Part shown: piece after piece, positions 9,354 to 17,006 of the stretch
Numbering within the stretch: position 1 is the stretch's first letter
Layout of the letters: the number at the start of each line of letters is the position of its first letter
Source: DASVEE01 sp036399695
GTDB taxonomy: Bacteria; Acidobacteriota; Thermoanaerobaculia; Gp7-AA8
Assembly (NCBI GenBank): GCA_036399695.1
Contig: DASWMP010000232.1
Location: 1 to 17,148, forward strand
Length of the DNA: 17,148 bases
Direction of reading: 5' to 3'
Translations under genes and position numbers: made by a program
The notes under the pieces: model-generated
Database searches by the model: none
Seen by the model: only the letters and a program-made list of their open reading frames with translations
What the model was told of the DNA's origin: nothing

Positions 9354-9617
9354 GCGGGGCGTGTAGCGTTGCTACACGGGTGGGTGGCGTTGCCACGCGG
9401 GCGTGTGGCGTTGCCACGCGGGGTGTGTGGCGTTGCTACACGGGTGTGTGGCGTTGCCACGCGGGCGTGTGGCGTTGCCACACGGGGCGTGTGGCGTTAC
9501 CACGCGGGGGTGTGGCGTTGCCACACGGGGCGTGTGGCGTTGCCACGCGGGGGGTGTGGCGTTGCCACGGGGGGGGTGTGGCGTTGCCACGGGGGGGTGT
9601 GGCGTTGCCACACGGGG
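9316..9617. repeat. Array of 14 short hairpins, 21-22 bp period
   Basis: Fourteen copies of a GTGTGGC-GTT-GCCACAC-type palindrome are separated by G-rich spacers (CGGGG to eight or more G). The central GTT triplets start at 9324, 9346, 9368, 9389, 9410, 9432, 9453, 9474, 9496, 9517, 9539, 9561, 9583 and 9604. Unit 3 has GTGTAGC/GCTACAC, a paired change that keeps the stem. Unit 6 has a G:U-compatible change. Because 22 is not a multiple of 3 and the units contain no stop triplets in any frame, the array reads open on both strands. There are no unique spacers, so it is not CRISPR. Confidence 0.93.
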
Positions 9618-9651
9618 CAGTGCGCGATGTGCAGCGTTCACTGCCCCGTGT
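9610..9651. repeat. 13-bp-stem hairpin closing the array
   Basis: ACACGGGGCAGTG (9610-9622) and CACTGCCCCGTGT (9639-9651) are perfect inverse complements with a 16-nt loop. The left arm uses the last array unit and its G spacer. TTATTAG follows on the plus strand. It could bound the array or act as a bidirectional transcription stop. Confidence 0.75.
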
Positions 9652-9667
9652 TATTAGCGTCAGTGTG

Positions 9668-9703
9668 GGACAGACACTCTTGTCTGTCCGCGCCGACAGG
9701 CGC
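9668..9703. repeat. GGACAGACA double-hairpin dispersed element
   Basis: GGACAGACA (9668-9676)/TGTCTGTCC (9681-9689) has a 4-nt CTCT loop. A second small hairpin GCGCC (9690-9694)/GGCGC (9699-9703) has a GACA loop. Translated, it gives GQTLLSVR on one strand and TDKSVCPT on the other, peptides I recall as recurrent spurious annotations in Acidobacteriota and related genomes (memory, unchecked). Only one copy is in this window. Confidence 0.6.
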
Positions 9704-9710
9704 CGGGCTC

Positions 9711-9722
9711 CCACCGCACTCC
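9711..9722. repeat. Partial GGAGTGCGGTGG repeat after the lipoprotein gene
   Basis: CCACCGCACTCC matches the outer arm of the 3554-3623 repeat and lies 13 nt past the lipoprotein stop (9736-9738) on the minus strand. The rest of the palindrome is missing. Confidence 0.6.
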
Positions 9723-9735
9723 CAGATCGCCCCGC

Positions 9736-10380
9736 TCACTCCTTGTAGCGGATGAGGAGGCGGGGGTGTTCGATGTCTTCGTTGGGGTGGGTGTAGATGC
9801 TGTTGGCGTTCAGGGCGTGGGCGTGGAGGGCGTCGTTGATGGCTCGGGCGGTTTCCGCGGGGGCTTCGATGTAGAAGTCGCGGGCTTCGCGGTTGGCGAA
9901 GATGGGGATGACCTTCGCGAGCAGTTCCTCGTCGGGCTCGGCGAGGAAGACGACGTCGATGCGGTCGGGGGCCGGGCGGGTGACCTGGAGGCCTTCGATC
10001 TCGAGCAGTTCGGCGAACTGCTGGTCGAGCTCGAGCCCCCGTTTCGCGCCGGCGACGGCGCCGTTGGTGGCGCCGATGACGGCGGCGGTGATCTCGACGG
10101 CGTCGCGGGTATCGCGGTAGCGGTCGATGACGTCGTCGACCGACTCGACCTCGGAGCCGCCGAGGACCGCGGCGAGGACGCCGGCGACCCGGCCGATATG
10201 GCGCCCGACGCGGGCGGCTTCTTCGCCTTCGATGCTGCCCTGCAGGACGGCTTCGTCGAGCGCGCCGACGATGGTCGGCTCGGTACCGGGATCGACGACC
10301 GGCTCGGGAGCGGGTCTGGTGGTGGAGCAGGCAACCAGCAGGAATGAGACGAGGCCGAGGATCGGGAAGCAGCGTTTCAT
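9736..10380 (-). CDS. Lipoprotein with glycine-zipper-like segment
   Basis: 214 residues from the ATG at 10380, preceded by GGGAG at 8 nt; the open frame above it is not used. The N-terminus MKRCFPILGLVSFLLVAC carries a lipobox (LVAC, lipidated Cys18), so it should be a membrane lipoprotein. A Pro/Glu spacer leads to an acidic helical region, then AAVIGATNGAVAGAKRG, which resembles glycine-zipper membrane-inserting segments. The C-terminal part (KVIPIFANRE, ETARAINDALHAHAL, HPRLLIRY) is vaguely laid out like an OmpA-type peptidoglycan-binding domain, but the diagnostic residues are absent. Residues 18-24 CSTTRPA are typical of an outer-membrane lipoprotein start. Function unknown. Confidence 0.85.
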   Translation of the reverse strand: MKRCFPILGLVSFLLVACSTTRPAPEPVVDPGTEPTIVGALDEAVLQGSIEGEEAARVGRHIGRVAGVLAAVLGGSEVESVDDVIDRYRDTRDAVEITAAVIGATNGAVAGAKRGLELDQQFAELLEIEGLQVTRPAPDRIDVVFLAEPDEELLAKVIPIFANREARDFYIEAPAETARAINDALHAHALNANSIYTHPNEDIEHPRLLIRYKE

Positions 10381-10722
10381 GATGCGATCTCCCATCGGAT
10401 GTGCGGTAGCGAAGTGCCTTACCGGCGCGTCCTCATCGCAACGGCTCTGCCATTGGTGAAGCGGGCGATGCGCAAAATTCCAACGCCCATTCGCGGCGTG
10501 AATGCGCGAGGTGAACGATCGGTGTAAGCGCATGCATTACGCGGGGTTAAGCACTGGTGCGAACGGGGCGCGGTGGAGCGGGAGCGGGCGATTGGGCGCC
10601 GTTGTCATTTTGTGGATAACGCCTCGGCGCCGGAGGCACTGGCGCCTGCGGAGGGCAGCGGTGTTCACGCTCGCGGACAGGCCGCGGCGAGAGAAACGAT
10701 GGACCGCCCCTACAATGCCTCC
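10381..10722. other. Divergent intergenic region, no gene seen
   Basis: 342 bp between the lipoprotein and SUFU-protein starts. It holds the lipoprotein Shine-Dalgarno, one perfect DnaA-box-like TTATCCACA on the minus strand (10619-10611), a GC-rich GGCGCC inverted repeat near 10626-10645 and the TACAAT box at 10711. Frames crossing it show no protein-like sequence. Confidence 0.6.
10711..10716 (+). promoter_or_regulatory. Candidate -10 box for a leaderless SUFU-protein mRNA
   Basis: TACAAT lies 6 nt before the ATG at 10723, so transcription would start at or next to the start codon. No Shine-Dalgarno precedes that ATG. No -35 match is evident. Confidence 0.4.
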
Positions 10723-11721
10723 ATGGACATCACTGCAGACGAAGACTCCGCTCCCGGCTGGGAAGCCATCGACCAAGCGCTGGAGACCCTCTATTCAGAG
10801 GAGGAGCCGCATCACTGGGGCCCCGAAGTGCCGCGGCTGGCTGGCGGCGAGGAACCGCTCGACGGGGTGAGCGCTTACCCGAGCGAGCGTGGCGGGATCC
10901 CGCATTGGCACTACGTCAGTTACGGGCTGACTGAATTGTTCGACAAGGAGTCGGATGACGCGGAGGTCAGCGGGTTCGGTTTCGAGCTCACGTTCCGGCT
11001 GAAGCGGGAGACGGAGGAAGATCCTCCGCTCTGGCCCGTCGATCTGATGCAGAGTCTCGCGCGCTACGTCTTCGAGAGCGGCAACCCGTTCGCCGCCGGA
11101 CATGGCATCAGCGTCGGCGGCACGATCGCGCACCATCTCGACTCGGAGCTGACGGCCATCACCTTCATCGACGATCCGGAGCTCGGCGCGATCGAGACGC
11201 CGTATGGGCGCGCGTCGTTCCTGCAGATCGTGCCGCTGACGGAAGACGAGTTCGAGGCGCGCAAGCGCTGGAGCACCGACGAGCTGCTGGCATTGATGCG
11301 CGGCGGCAATCCGCTGCTCGTGACGGACCTCGGGCGGGGCAGCATCCTGAACGACGAAAGCGTACGTGCCGCCGTCGAAGCAGGCGTCCAGCGCGACGGC
11401 TCCTCGCTCGGCGAGATGCTGGCGAATGTGGCCTGGTCGGAAGAGAACGGCCGTTATCGGGTGAAGATCGGCGTGCGCGAAGCGACGGAACTGGTCCGCG
11501 CCATCGGCAGCCGTCTGCAGCACAACCGGGAGTTCGGTCTCCTCGGCGACGAGCAGGGCGTGGCCATCTTCCCTTCCGACGAGCCGGCCATCACCGTCAG
11601 CGAAGAAGCGCTGCTGATGATCTCCGTCGATAACACGGTCGCGGCGGAGCTGAAGGCGCTGCCGCTGGCCGAAGGAGTCCACAGCATCAACGCCATCCCG
11701 GTCGATTTCGAGCTGGCGTGA
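10723..11721 (+). CDS. Suppressor-of-fused (SUFU) domain protein
   Basis: 332 residues. The SUFU domain is clear: GWEAIDQALETLY (12-24), EPHHWGPEVP, PLDGVSAY (45-52), HWHYVSYGLTELF (61-73), KESDDAEVSGFGFELTFRL (75-93), SLARYVFESGNPF, PYGRASFLQIVPLTEDE and NPLLVTDLGRGSI near 193. It continues into a C-terminal region also seen in full-length bacterial SUFU proteins. Animal SUFU is the Hedgehog-pathway regulator that binds Gli. Bacterial members are usually of unknown role, and some act as immunity proteins in toxin loci; no toxin gene is next to this one. The frame is open from 10573, but homology starts at GWEAID, so the ATG at 10723 is preferred (ATG 10699 possible). The stop overlaps the next start (GTGA). 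Confidence 0.92.
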   Translation: MDITADEDSAPGWEAIDQALETLYSEEEPHHWGPEVPRLAGGEEPLDGVSAYPSERGGIPHWHYVSYGLTELFDKESDDAEVSGFGFELTFRLKRETEEDPPLWPVDLMQSLARYVFESGNPFAAGHGISVGGTIAHHLDSELTAITFIDDPELGAIETPYGRASFLQIVPLTEDEFEARKRWSTDELLALMRGGNPLLVTDLGRGSILNDESVRAAVEAGVQRDGSSLGEMLANVAWSEENGRYRVKIGVREATELVRAIGSRLQHNREFGLLGDEQGVAIFPSDEPAITVSEEALLMISVDNTVAAELKALPLAEGVHSINAIPVDFELA

Positions 11722-12404
11722 ACATCCTGTACGAGGACGAAGCATTGATCTTCGTCGACAAGCCGTCCAACATCGTGGTGCAGCGGAGCCACGATCCGGA
11801 CGAGCCGGTGCTTTATGAGCTCGTGGCCGCGTACACGAGCCCGCTGTTTCTGATGCAGCGGCTCGACCGCGGGACGAGCGGGGTGATGTTCTTCACGAAG
11901 CGGGCAGATGTGAATGCGAAGCTGACACGGCAGTTCGAGACCAAGCGCATCCGTAAGCGGTACCTGGCGACCACGGAGGGGCAACTGACGGAGAAGCAGA
12001 CCATCGACGCGCCGCTGGCTCGGATCGGCGCCATCAAGTTCGGCGTGCGAGGGGCCGGGAAGCGAGCCATCACGGACGTCCTGCCGGTCTGTCACGGAAG
12101 CAACGGATCGTTCGTCTCGCTCGTACTACAGACGGGGCGGACCCATCAGATCCGGGTGCATCTGGCGGCAATCGGCCATCCGTTGGCAGGCGACTGGCTG
12201 TATGGAGAGAGGAACGCGGCGCGGCCGATGTTGCACGCCGCGGAGCTCGAAATGACGCATCCATTGACACAACAGCAGTTACGGGTGACGGCACCGCTTC
12301 CGGACGATTTCCGGAAGGAAGCAGCGGCCCGCGGGATCGTCTTACCAAGAGGACAGGCCGACCCCTTGGGAGTGCACGCTAACTCATTGAATTCTTTAGA
12401 ATAA
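11718..12404 (+). CDS. RluA-family RNA pseudouridine synthase
   Basis: 228 residues starting at GTG 11718, which overlaps the SUFU stop by 4 nt, implying translational coupling. Family motifs are YEDEALIFVDKPSNIVV at the N-terminus, the catalytic RLDRGTSGV with Asp50, KRIRKRYLA, LQTGRTHQIRVHLAAIGHPL, GDWLYG and a late LHAAELEMTHP. It isomerises uridine to pseudouridine in rRNA or tRNA; which site cannot be read from the sequence. There is no S4 domain, so it is of the short RluA/RluE-length or TruC type. The usual HRLDR is QRLDR here, a mild change. Confidence 0.93.
   Translation: MNILYEDEALIFVDKPSNIVVQRSHDPDEPVLYELVAAYTSPLFLMQRLDRGTSGVMFFTKRADVNAKLTRQFETKRIRKRYLATTEGQLTEKQTIDAPLARIGAIKFGVRGAGKRAITDVLPVCHGSNGSFVSLVLQTGRTHQIRVHLAAIGHPLAGDWLYGERNAARPMLHAAELEMTHPLTQQQLRVTAPLPDDFRKEAAARGIVLPRGQADPLGVHANSLNSLE
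12397..12402 (+). promoter_or_regulatory. Candidate -10 box upstream of the DUF4783-like gene
   Basis: TAGAAT lies at the end of the pseudouridine synthase gene, in a locally AT-rich stretch (12385-12404), 49 nt before the ATG at 12452. No good -35 is seen at 16-18 bp. Confidence 0.3.
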
Positions 12405-12451
12405 CGGCTGTCATCGGACCGTTGTACAGGGCACACCAGGAGAAAAAAGCC

Positions 12452-12883
12452 ATGAAACTCTGGACGAAAATCGCTTTCATGATGTTGTTCGTGCCGCTGG
12501 TCGCGTCGGCGCAGTTCCGCGACCTCGACGCGGCGATGTCGAACCTCGACCGCGGCTTCGGCAACGGCGACGTGCAGGCGATCGTTGCCGGGGTCGGCAG
12601 CGGCGATCAGGTCAACCTGCAGTTCCCGGGGCTCGTGGATCAGACCGGCTTCTTCGGTCGCGATCAGGCGGCGTACCTGCTGGACAAGCTGTTCAACAAA
12701 ACGTCGCCGAGCGGCTTCGAGCGCGTCAGCGCGCGGAAAGTCAGCGCCGAGGGGCAGTACCACATCGTAGCCCGCTGGAACATCGCGGTAGGCGGCCGCA
12801 CGGAAACGCGCGACCTCTACATCACGCTGCGCAACAAGGACGACCGCTGGTCGGTCGTGTCGGTCCGCTCCGCCGGCAAGTAA
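12452..12883 (+). CDS. Secreted DUF4783-like protein
   Basis: 143 residues with a Sec signal peptide (MKLWTKIAFMMLFVPLVASA, cleavage before Gln21). The mature part has an NTF2-like/DUF4783 pattern: a helix with LDRGFGNGDVQAIVAGV, strand VNLQF, FFGRDQAAYLLDKLFNKTSPSGF, then YHIVARWNI, TRDLYITLRNKDDRWSVVSVR. DUF4783 proteins are small periplasmic proteins, mostly from Bacteroidota, of unknown function. The ATG has AGGAG 9 nt upstream; the TTG at 12422 is rejected. The kinase gene starts 7 bp after its stop, so the two probably form an operon, and a ligand or accessory role to the kinase's extracytoplasmic domains is possible but inferred. Confidence 0.85.
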   Translation: MKLWTKIAFMMLFVPLVASAQFRDLDAAMSNLDRGFGNGDVQAIVAGVGSGDQVNLQFPGLVDQTGFFGRDQAAYLLDKLFNKTSPSGFERVSARKVSAEGQYHIVARWNIAVGGRTETRDLYITLRNKDDRWSVVSVRSAGK

Positions 12884-12890
12884 TGCGGAC

Positions 12891-15800
12891 GTGACGCTTC
12901 GCAACGTACTCCCATGGATCGCCGTCGCACTCGCGACGGCGATTCGTCTTTTTGGCGGGGGAGAGCGAGCGCTGGTCAGCGGGGTCGTGTTGGCGATCGC
13001 CGTCGCGGCGCTCGCGTTGTTGGTTTTTGGTTTTCGGTTTTCGGTTGCGTCCACGACGGCCAAAGCTGATGACGAACCGGACGCCGAGCGCAGCACTAAA
13101 AACCAAAAACCAAAAACCAAAAACCTCCCCGACAAGACCCACGCAGCAACTGAGGACGCGAGCTCCGCGCCCGCCGCACGCCAGCGCCAGCGCCTTGCAG
13201 CCCTCGCCGCCATCACCCTCCTCCTCGTCGCTGCCTCCGACTTTCTCACGCAGTACCGCGTGCGGGCGGTGTCGGGGTCGTTTGCGCGGGAGATGCGGGC
13301 GCATGTGGAGCATGACATCTCGCATGTGCGGCAGGAGATCCGGTCGACCGAGGCGGCGATCGATGCTTCGGCGGGACGGATCGCGGCGGCGTTTTCGCCG
13401 GCGGCGAAGCAGGGGGCGCTCTTCGGGATGCTGGAGCGGGAAGTGGGGACCGCGCCGCGGCGTGGTGCGCGCATTCTGCAGCCGAACGGCGAGCCGCTGG
13501 CGTGGTGGGGAGAGCACTTCCGCGGCACGGCCGACCGCGTCTTTTCGTTCGACGTCACGAACGTCTACCTGACACGTACGCGAAAAGCGCAGGGCTACAC
13601 CGTCGAGGTGTGGGAACGGCTCGAAAACATCCCCGACTCGCCGTCGTCGAGCGTCCATCCGCCGGACGACTGGATCGTCTCGCTCTTCTTCCACGGCGGC
13701 TTCCTCAAGCAGGAAGCGGGGACGCAACGGGCGCTCATCGAGAAGCGGGGCGAGTCGTCGCTCTGGCTCGACGTGACGCCGCGCGAGCGTGACGAGGTGA
13801 TCGAAGCCGTCCGGTCGGACGGCCTGACGCTGAGCGCGATCCTGCTCGCCGGCGGCACGATCCTGCTGCTCTTCTTCGCCTGCCGCACGACCTGCCATCC
13901 GGTGCTGCTGTTCGTGCTCGTCGTCGTGGCGCGCGTCGCGCTGCTGCCGATGCACCTCACGAACGATCCGCTCGGCATCTTCGGCTTCGAGGTGTACGCC
14001 TCGAAGATCCTCGGCCCCTTCAGCCGCTCGCCCATCGACCTGCTGCTGACGGCCATCGCCGCGCTCTCCATCATCGTCGTCACCGCACCGATCCTGGCGA
14101 GGCTGCCGCGGATCGTGCGCGCCCTCCTGGCGATCGCGGCGGCGTGGGGCTACGTCGAGCTGATTCGCAATCTCGTCGACAACTCCCTCGTCTCTTCCAT
14201 CCCCGAGCATGTCGCGCCGCCGTCGGCCGCGCCGGGCGTGCTGCTCGCGGCGCTGCTCTTCTTCGCCTTCGCGCTCGTCCGCCTGGCCTCATCCATCGCG
14301 CACCGCCGAGGCAAGCACTTCGTGCAGAACCCGGTGATCCGCGCCGTGGCCACCGCGGTCGTCGCGGCCATCCTGGTCTACACGCCCGTGCAGCACTTCG
14401 AGCGGAACAGCGCACGGCGTTTCCTGGCCGAGACGTACGCGCCGCTCGTCGCCGGTGAAGCGGGCCAGCTCCGCGGAATGATCGAAGGGATGCTGGAGGG
14501 GGAATTCGCGCGGACCAATCTCGACGCCATCCTGCCGGACGACTACCGGCACATGAACCTCGAGGACCTCGCCTACGCGCTCTGGCTGCGCAGCGATCTG
14601 TCGAAGTGGCGCGTCCCTTCCGTCATCACGATCACGGACGAGATGACGCACACCACCATCAGCCGCTTCGGCGTGGGGCTGCCGCAGTTCGCCGGCGCGG
14701 AGACGGACGACAACACCAAGGAGGTGCTGCAGGTCGGCACGCTGCGCCGCTCGCTGCTCCATCACAACTTCGACGTCACCGCTTTCGGCACCGTCATCGC
14801 CCTCGGCAGCGTGCACGTGGTGAATCCGGCCGACGTCGGCGCCTCCGCCTTCGCCGACATCTATCGCGACTTCTTCCACGCGACGGACAACGATCCGACC
14901 GGCCTGCGCGCGCAGCCGGAACCGGCGGTCTACGACGCCACCGGTGCGCCGCATTCGACCGTCAACCTGCGCCTGCCGCAGAATCCGGCCTGGTATTTCG
15001 CACGGCTGACGCCGGGCCGCGGCCTCTGGGTGCGGTCCGGCGACGACGAGCGGTCCATCATCTTCCTCCGCCGCACGGAGAACGCGCTGTTCGCGTTCCC
15101 GATGCAGGTGCCGAACGTGACGCAGCAGATCCGCCGCGCCGGTGGCGTGGTGATCTGGGCCCTCGTCGGCGTGCTGCTGGCGCTCCTCTGGACCTGCGCG
15201 CCGCAGGTCATCGCCTGGCTGCGGCACGCGCCGTCGAACCTCGACTTCCGCGCGCGGACGTCGCTGGCCCTCACGATCGTCGTGATCGTCCCGCTCATCG
15301 CCTTCGTGCTGTTCGTCCGCGCGTATCTCTCGAACCGGCTGGAGTCGGAGATCGTGGAGCGCGGCCAGACGGCGCTGAACACCGCCCAGCGGGTCATCGA
15401 GGATTACATCGAATCGCAGGCCGCGGCGCCGGAGCAGGTGCTGGACGACGAGATCTTCAGTTGGCTCGCGCGCGTCATCGGCCATGACCTGCATCTCTAC
15501 CGCGGCGATCAGCTCATCGCCTCGAGCCGCCGCGATCTCTTCGCCGCGCACGTCGAATCCGAGCGCCTCCCCGGCGACATCTACCGCGACATCGTCCTTG
15601 GCGGACGGCAGCTCAAGATGGTCACCCGCAGCGCTGGCGAAGCGCAATACGTCGAGATCTACAGCCCGGTGAATCTGGCGCAGAACCGGACGTACACGCT
15701 TGCCCTTCCCTTCATCGTGCAGGGGCGCCAGATCGAGCAGCAGGTCAACGACCTTGCCACGACCATCTATCTGTTGCTCGTCTTCATCGCCCTCGCGGCG

Positions 15801-16982
15801 ATCGCGGTGGCGTTCCGCATCGCCCGCGGCGTCACGCGGCCGGTGCAGGGGCTCGTCGCCGGGGCGCGCGCCATCGCCATGGGGGAGTTCGAGATCGAGG
15901 TCGCCGTTCCGAATGATCCCGACCTCGGCCTGCTCGTGACGACCTTCCGCGACATGGCGCATTCGATCCGCCGCCAGCAGGACGACCTGCGACACGAGCG
16001 CGATCGCCTGCAGACGCTGCTCGAGAACATCAACGCGGCCGTCGTCGTGCTGGACGGGCTGATGCGCGTCAACGCGACGAACCTCGCGGCGCGCAAGCTG
16101 TTCGACCTCGAAGAGCACACGAACGACGCGTTCGATCCCCCCTACGCCGCGGTGCTGGAGTTCGTGCAGGCGCACCGCTCGCGGCGCGTGGAGTCGTCGG
16201 AGATCGAGCTGATGGTCGACGAGAATCCGCGCACGTTCCGAGTCTCCGTCGTGCCGCTACCGGACAGCGACGAAGAGATGCTCATCGCCGAGGATGTGAC
16301 CGAGATCCTCAGGAGCAACAGGCTGGAGGCGTGGGGAGAGATGGCGCGCCAGGTCGCGCACGAGATCAAGAACCCGCTCACGCCGATCCAGCTCACGGCC
16401 GAACACCTCCGCGCCGTGGCGGAGCGCGAAGACCCGAACCTGCCGAACGTCGTCATGACGGCGGTGGAGAACATCCTCCGGCAGGTCGTGACGCTGCGGG
16501 AGACGTCGAAGGAGTTCAGCGATTACGCGTCGCTGCGCCAGGTGCAGCGGAAGTCGATCGACCTGCGGCGGATGCTCGAAGAGCTGGCCGCCGGCTACGC
16601 CGACAGCGGCGAACGGGGGATCGAGTTCGAAGCGACGCTCGATCCGTCGACGCCGCGCACCTTGCAGGCAGACGAGCGGCTGCTGCGCGGCGCGGTGGCC
16701 AACCTGATCGAGAACGCCTTCCAGGCCACACCCGGCGGCCACGTGCGGCTGGGGAGCTCGGGCGTCGATTCGAAGGTGCTGATCTCGGTGCAGGACGACG
16801 GACCGGGCGTGGCGCCGGAGCTGCTGCCGAAGATCTTCGATCCTTACTTTTCGACGAAATCGACGGGGACGGGGCTGGGGCTGGCGATCGCGCGGAAGGC
16901 CATCGAGGAGCATGGCGGACGCATCCAGGCGGAGAACGTGAACCCCGGGCTGCGCGTGATCATCGAGCTGCCGGTGCGGTAG
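12891..16982 (+). CDS. Large NtrY-like membrane sensor histidine kinase
   Basis: 1363 residues from GTG 12891, 7 bp after the previous stop. Probable membrane helices lie near 18-45, 100-118, 313-353 (two), 380-425 (two), 449-467, 481-500, 751-776, 788-812 and 957-980. Large extracytoplasmic parts fall at about 120-312, 500-750 and 813-956. A HAMP follows (about 975-1030), then a PAS-like domain (1040-1145). HisKA has phospho-acceptor His1157 in VAHEIKNPLTPIQL. HATPase_c has NLIENAF (Asn1271, Asn1275), DDGPGV (1302-1307), FDPYFSTK and TGTGLGLAIA (from Thr1325). The H-box matches NtrY. No response regulator is in the window. Residues about 42-79 are encoded by an inserted heptamer repeat that keeps the frame. 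Confidence 0.93.
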   Translation: MTLRNVLPWIAVALATAIRLFGGGERALVSGVVLAIAVAALALLVFGFRFSVASTTAKADDEPDAERSTKNQKPKTKNLPDKTHAATEDASSAPAARQRQRLAALAAITLLLVAASDFLTQYRVRAVSGSFAREMRAHVEHDISHVRQEIRSTEAAIDASAGRIAAAFSPAAKQGALFGMLEREVGTAPRRGARILQPNGEPLAWWGEHFRGTADRVFSFDVTNVYLTRTRKAQGYTVEVWERLENIPDSPSSSVHPPDDWIVSLFFHGGFLKQEAGTQRALIEKRGESSLWLDVTPRERDEVIEAVRSDGLTLSAILLAGGTILLLFFACRTTCHPVLLFVLVVVARVALLPMHLTNDPLGIFGFEVYASKILGPFSRSPIDLLLTAIAALSIIVVTAPILARLPRIVRALLAIAAAWGYVELIRNLVDNSLVSSIPEHVAPPSAAPGVLLAALLFFAFALVRLASSIAHRRGKHFVQNPVIRAVATAVVAAILVYTPVQHFERNSARRFLAETYAPLVAGEAGQLRGMIEGMLEGEFARTNLDAILPDDYRHMNLEDLAYALWLRSDLSKWRVPSVITITDEMTHTTISRFGVGLPQFAGAETDDNTKEVLQVGTLRRSLLHHNFDVTAFGTVIALGSVHVVNPADVGASAFADIYRDFFHATDNDPTGLRAQPEPAVYDATGAPHSTVNLRLPQNPAWYFARLTPGRGLWVRSGDDERSIIFLRRTENALFAFPMQVPNVTQQIRRAGGVVIWALVGVLLALLWTCAPQVIAWLRHAPSNLDFRARTSLALTIVVIVPLIAFVLFVRAYLSNRLESEIVERGQTALNTAQRVIEDYIESQAAAPEQVLDDEIFSWLARVIGHDLHLYRGDQLIASSRRDLFAAHVESERLPGDIYRDIVLGGRQLKMVTRSAGEAQYVEIYSPVNLAQNRTYTLALPFIVQGRQIEQQVNDLATTIYLLLVFIALAAIAVAFRIARGVTRPVQGLVAGARAIAMGEFEIEVAVPNDPDLGLLVTTFRDMAHSIRRQQDDLRHERDRLQTLLENINAAVVVLDGLMRVNATNLAARKLFDLEEHTNDAFDPPYAAVLEFVQAHRSRRVESSEIELMVDENPRTFRVSVVPLPDSDEEMLIAEDVTEILRSNRLEAWGEMARQVAHEIKNPLTPIQLTAEHLRAVAEREDPNLPNVVMTAVENILRQVVTLRETSKEFSDYASLRQVQRKSIDLRRMLEELAAGYADSGERGIEFEATLDPSTPRTLQADERLLRGAVANLIENAFQATPGGHVRLGSSGVDSKVLISVQDDGPGVAPELLPKIFDPYFSTKSTGTGLGLAIARKAIEEHGGRIQAENVNPGLRVIIELPVR
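13016..13125. repeat. Heptamer palindromic element inside the kinase gene
   Basis: Left arm (13016-13046) units are TTGTTGG, TTTTTGG, TTTTCGG and TTTTCGG. The right arm is four exact AAAAACC units (13098-13125). The centre carries GATGACGAACCGG and ends GAGCGCAGCACT before the right arm, matching the intergenic copy (GATGAC ... AGCGCAGC). In the kinase frame it encodes LLVFGFRFSV at the left and TKNQKPKTKN at the right. Confidence 0.9.
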
Positions 16983-16992
16983 CGGAGATCTC

Positions 16993-17006
16993 GGAGTGCG
17001 GTGGCG
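16993..17006. repeat. GGAGTGCGGTGGCG repeat after the kinase gene (single arm)
   Basis: An exact 14-bp match to the outer arm at 3554-3567, placed 10 nt after the kinase stop. The preceding sequence TAGCGGAGATCTC parallels TAGCGGAGCAGTCTC after the queA stop. The second arm is absent. Confidence 0.75.

Noticed and set aside
9316..9617. CRISPR array
   Set aside because: The repeats are too short, the spacers are only G-runs of 4-8 nt and not unique, and no cas gene is present.
9287..9755. Open frames rich in WRCHTG/VALPRG or GNATHP/AWQRHTP
   Set aside because: Translation of the stop-free hairpin array in rotating frames; no start signals and no independent protein features.
10611..10619. 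Perfect DnaA box (TTATCCACA on the minus strand) as an origin
   Set aside because: A single box, with no cluster, no AT-rich unwinding region and no dnaA/dnaN nearby; one such 9-mer can occur by chance.
12146..14210. Minus-strand frames with FWFLVF and NRKPKTKNQQ
   Set aside because: These are the kinase-gene repeat read backwards within antisense shadow sequence.
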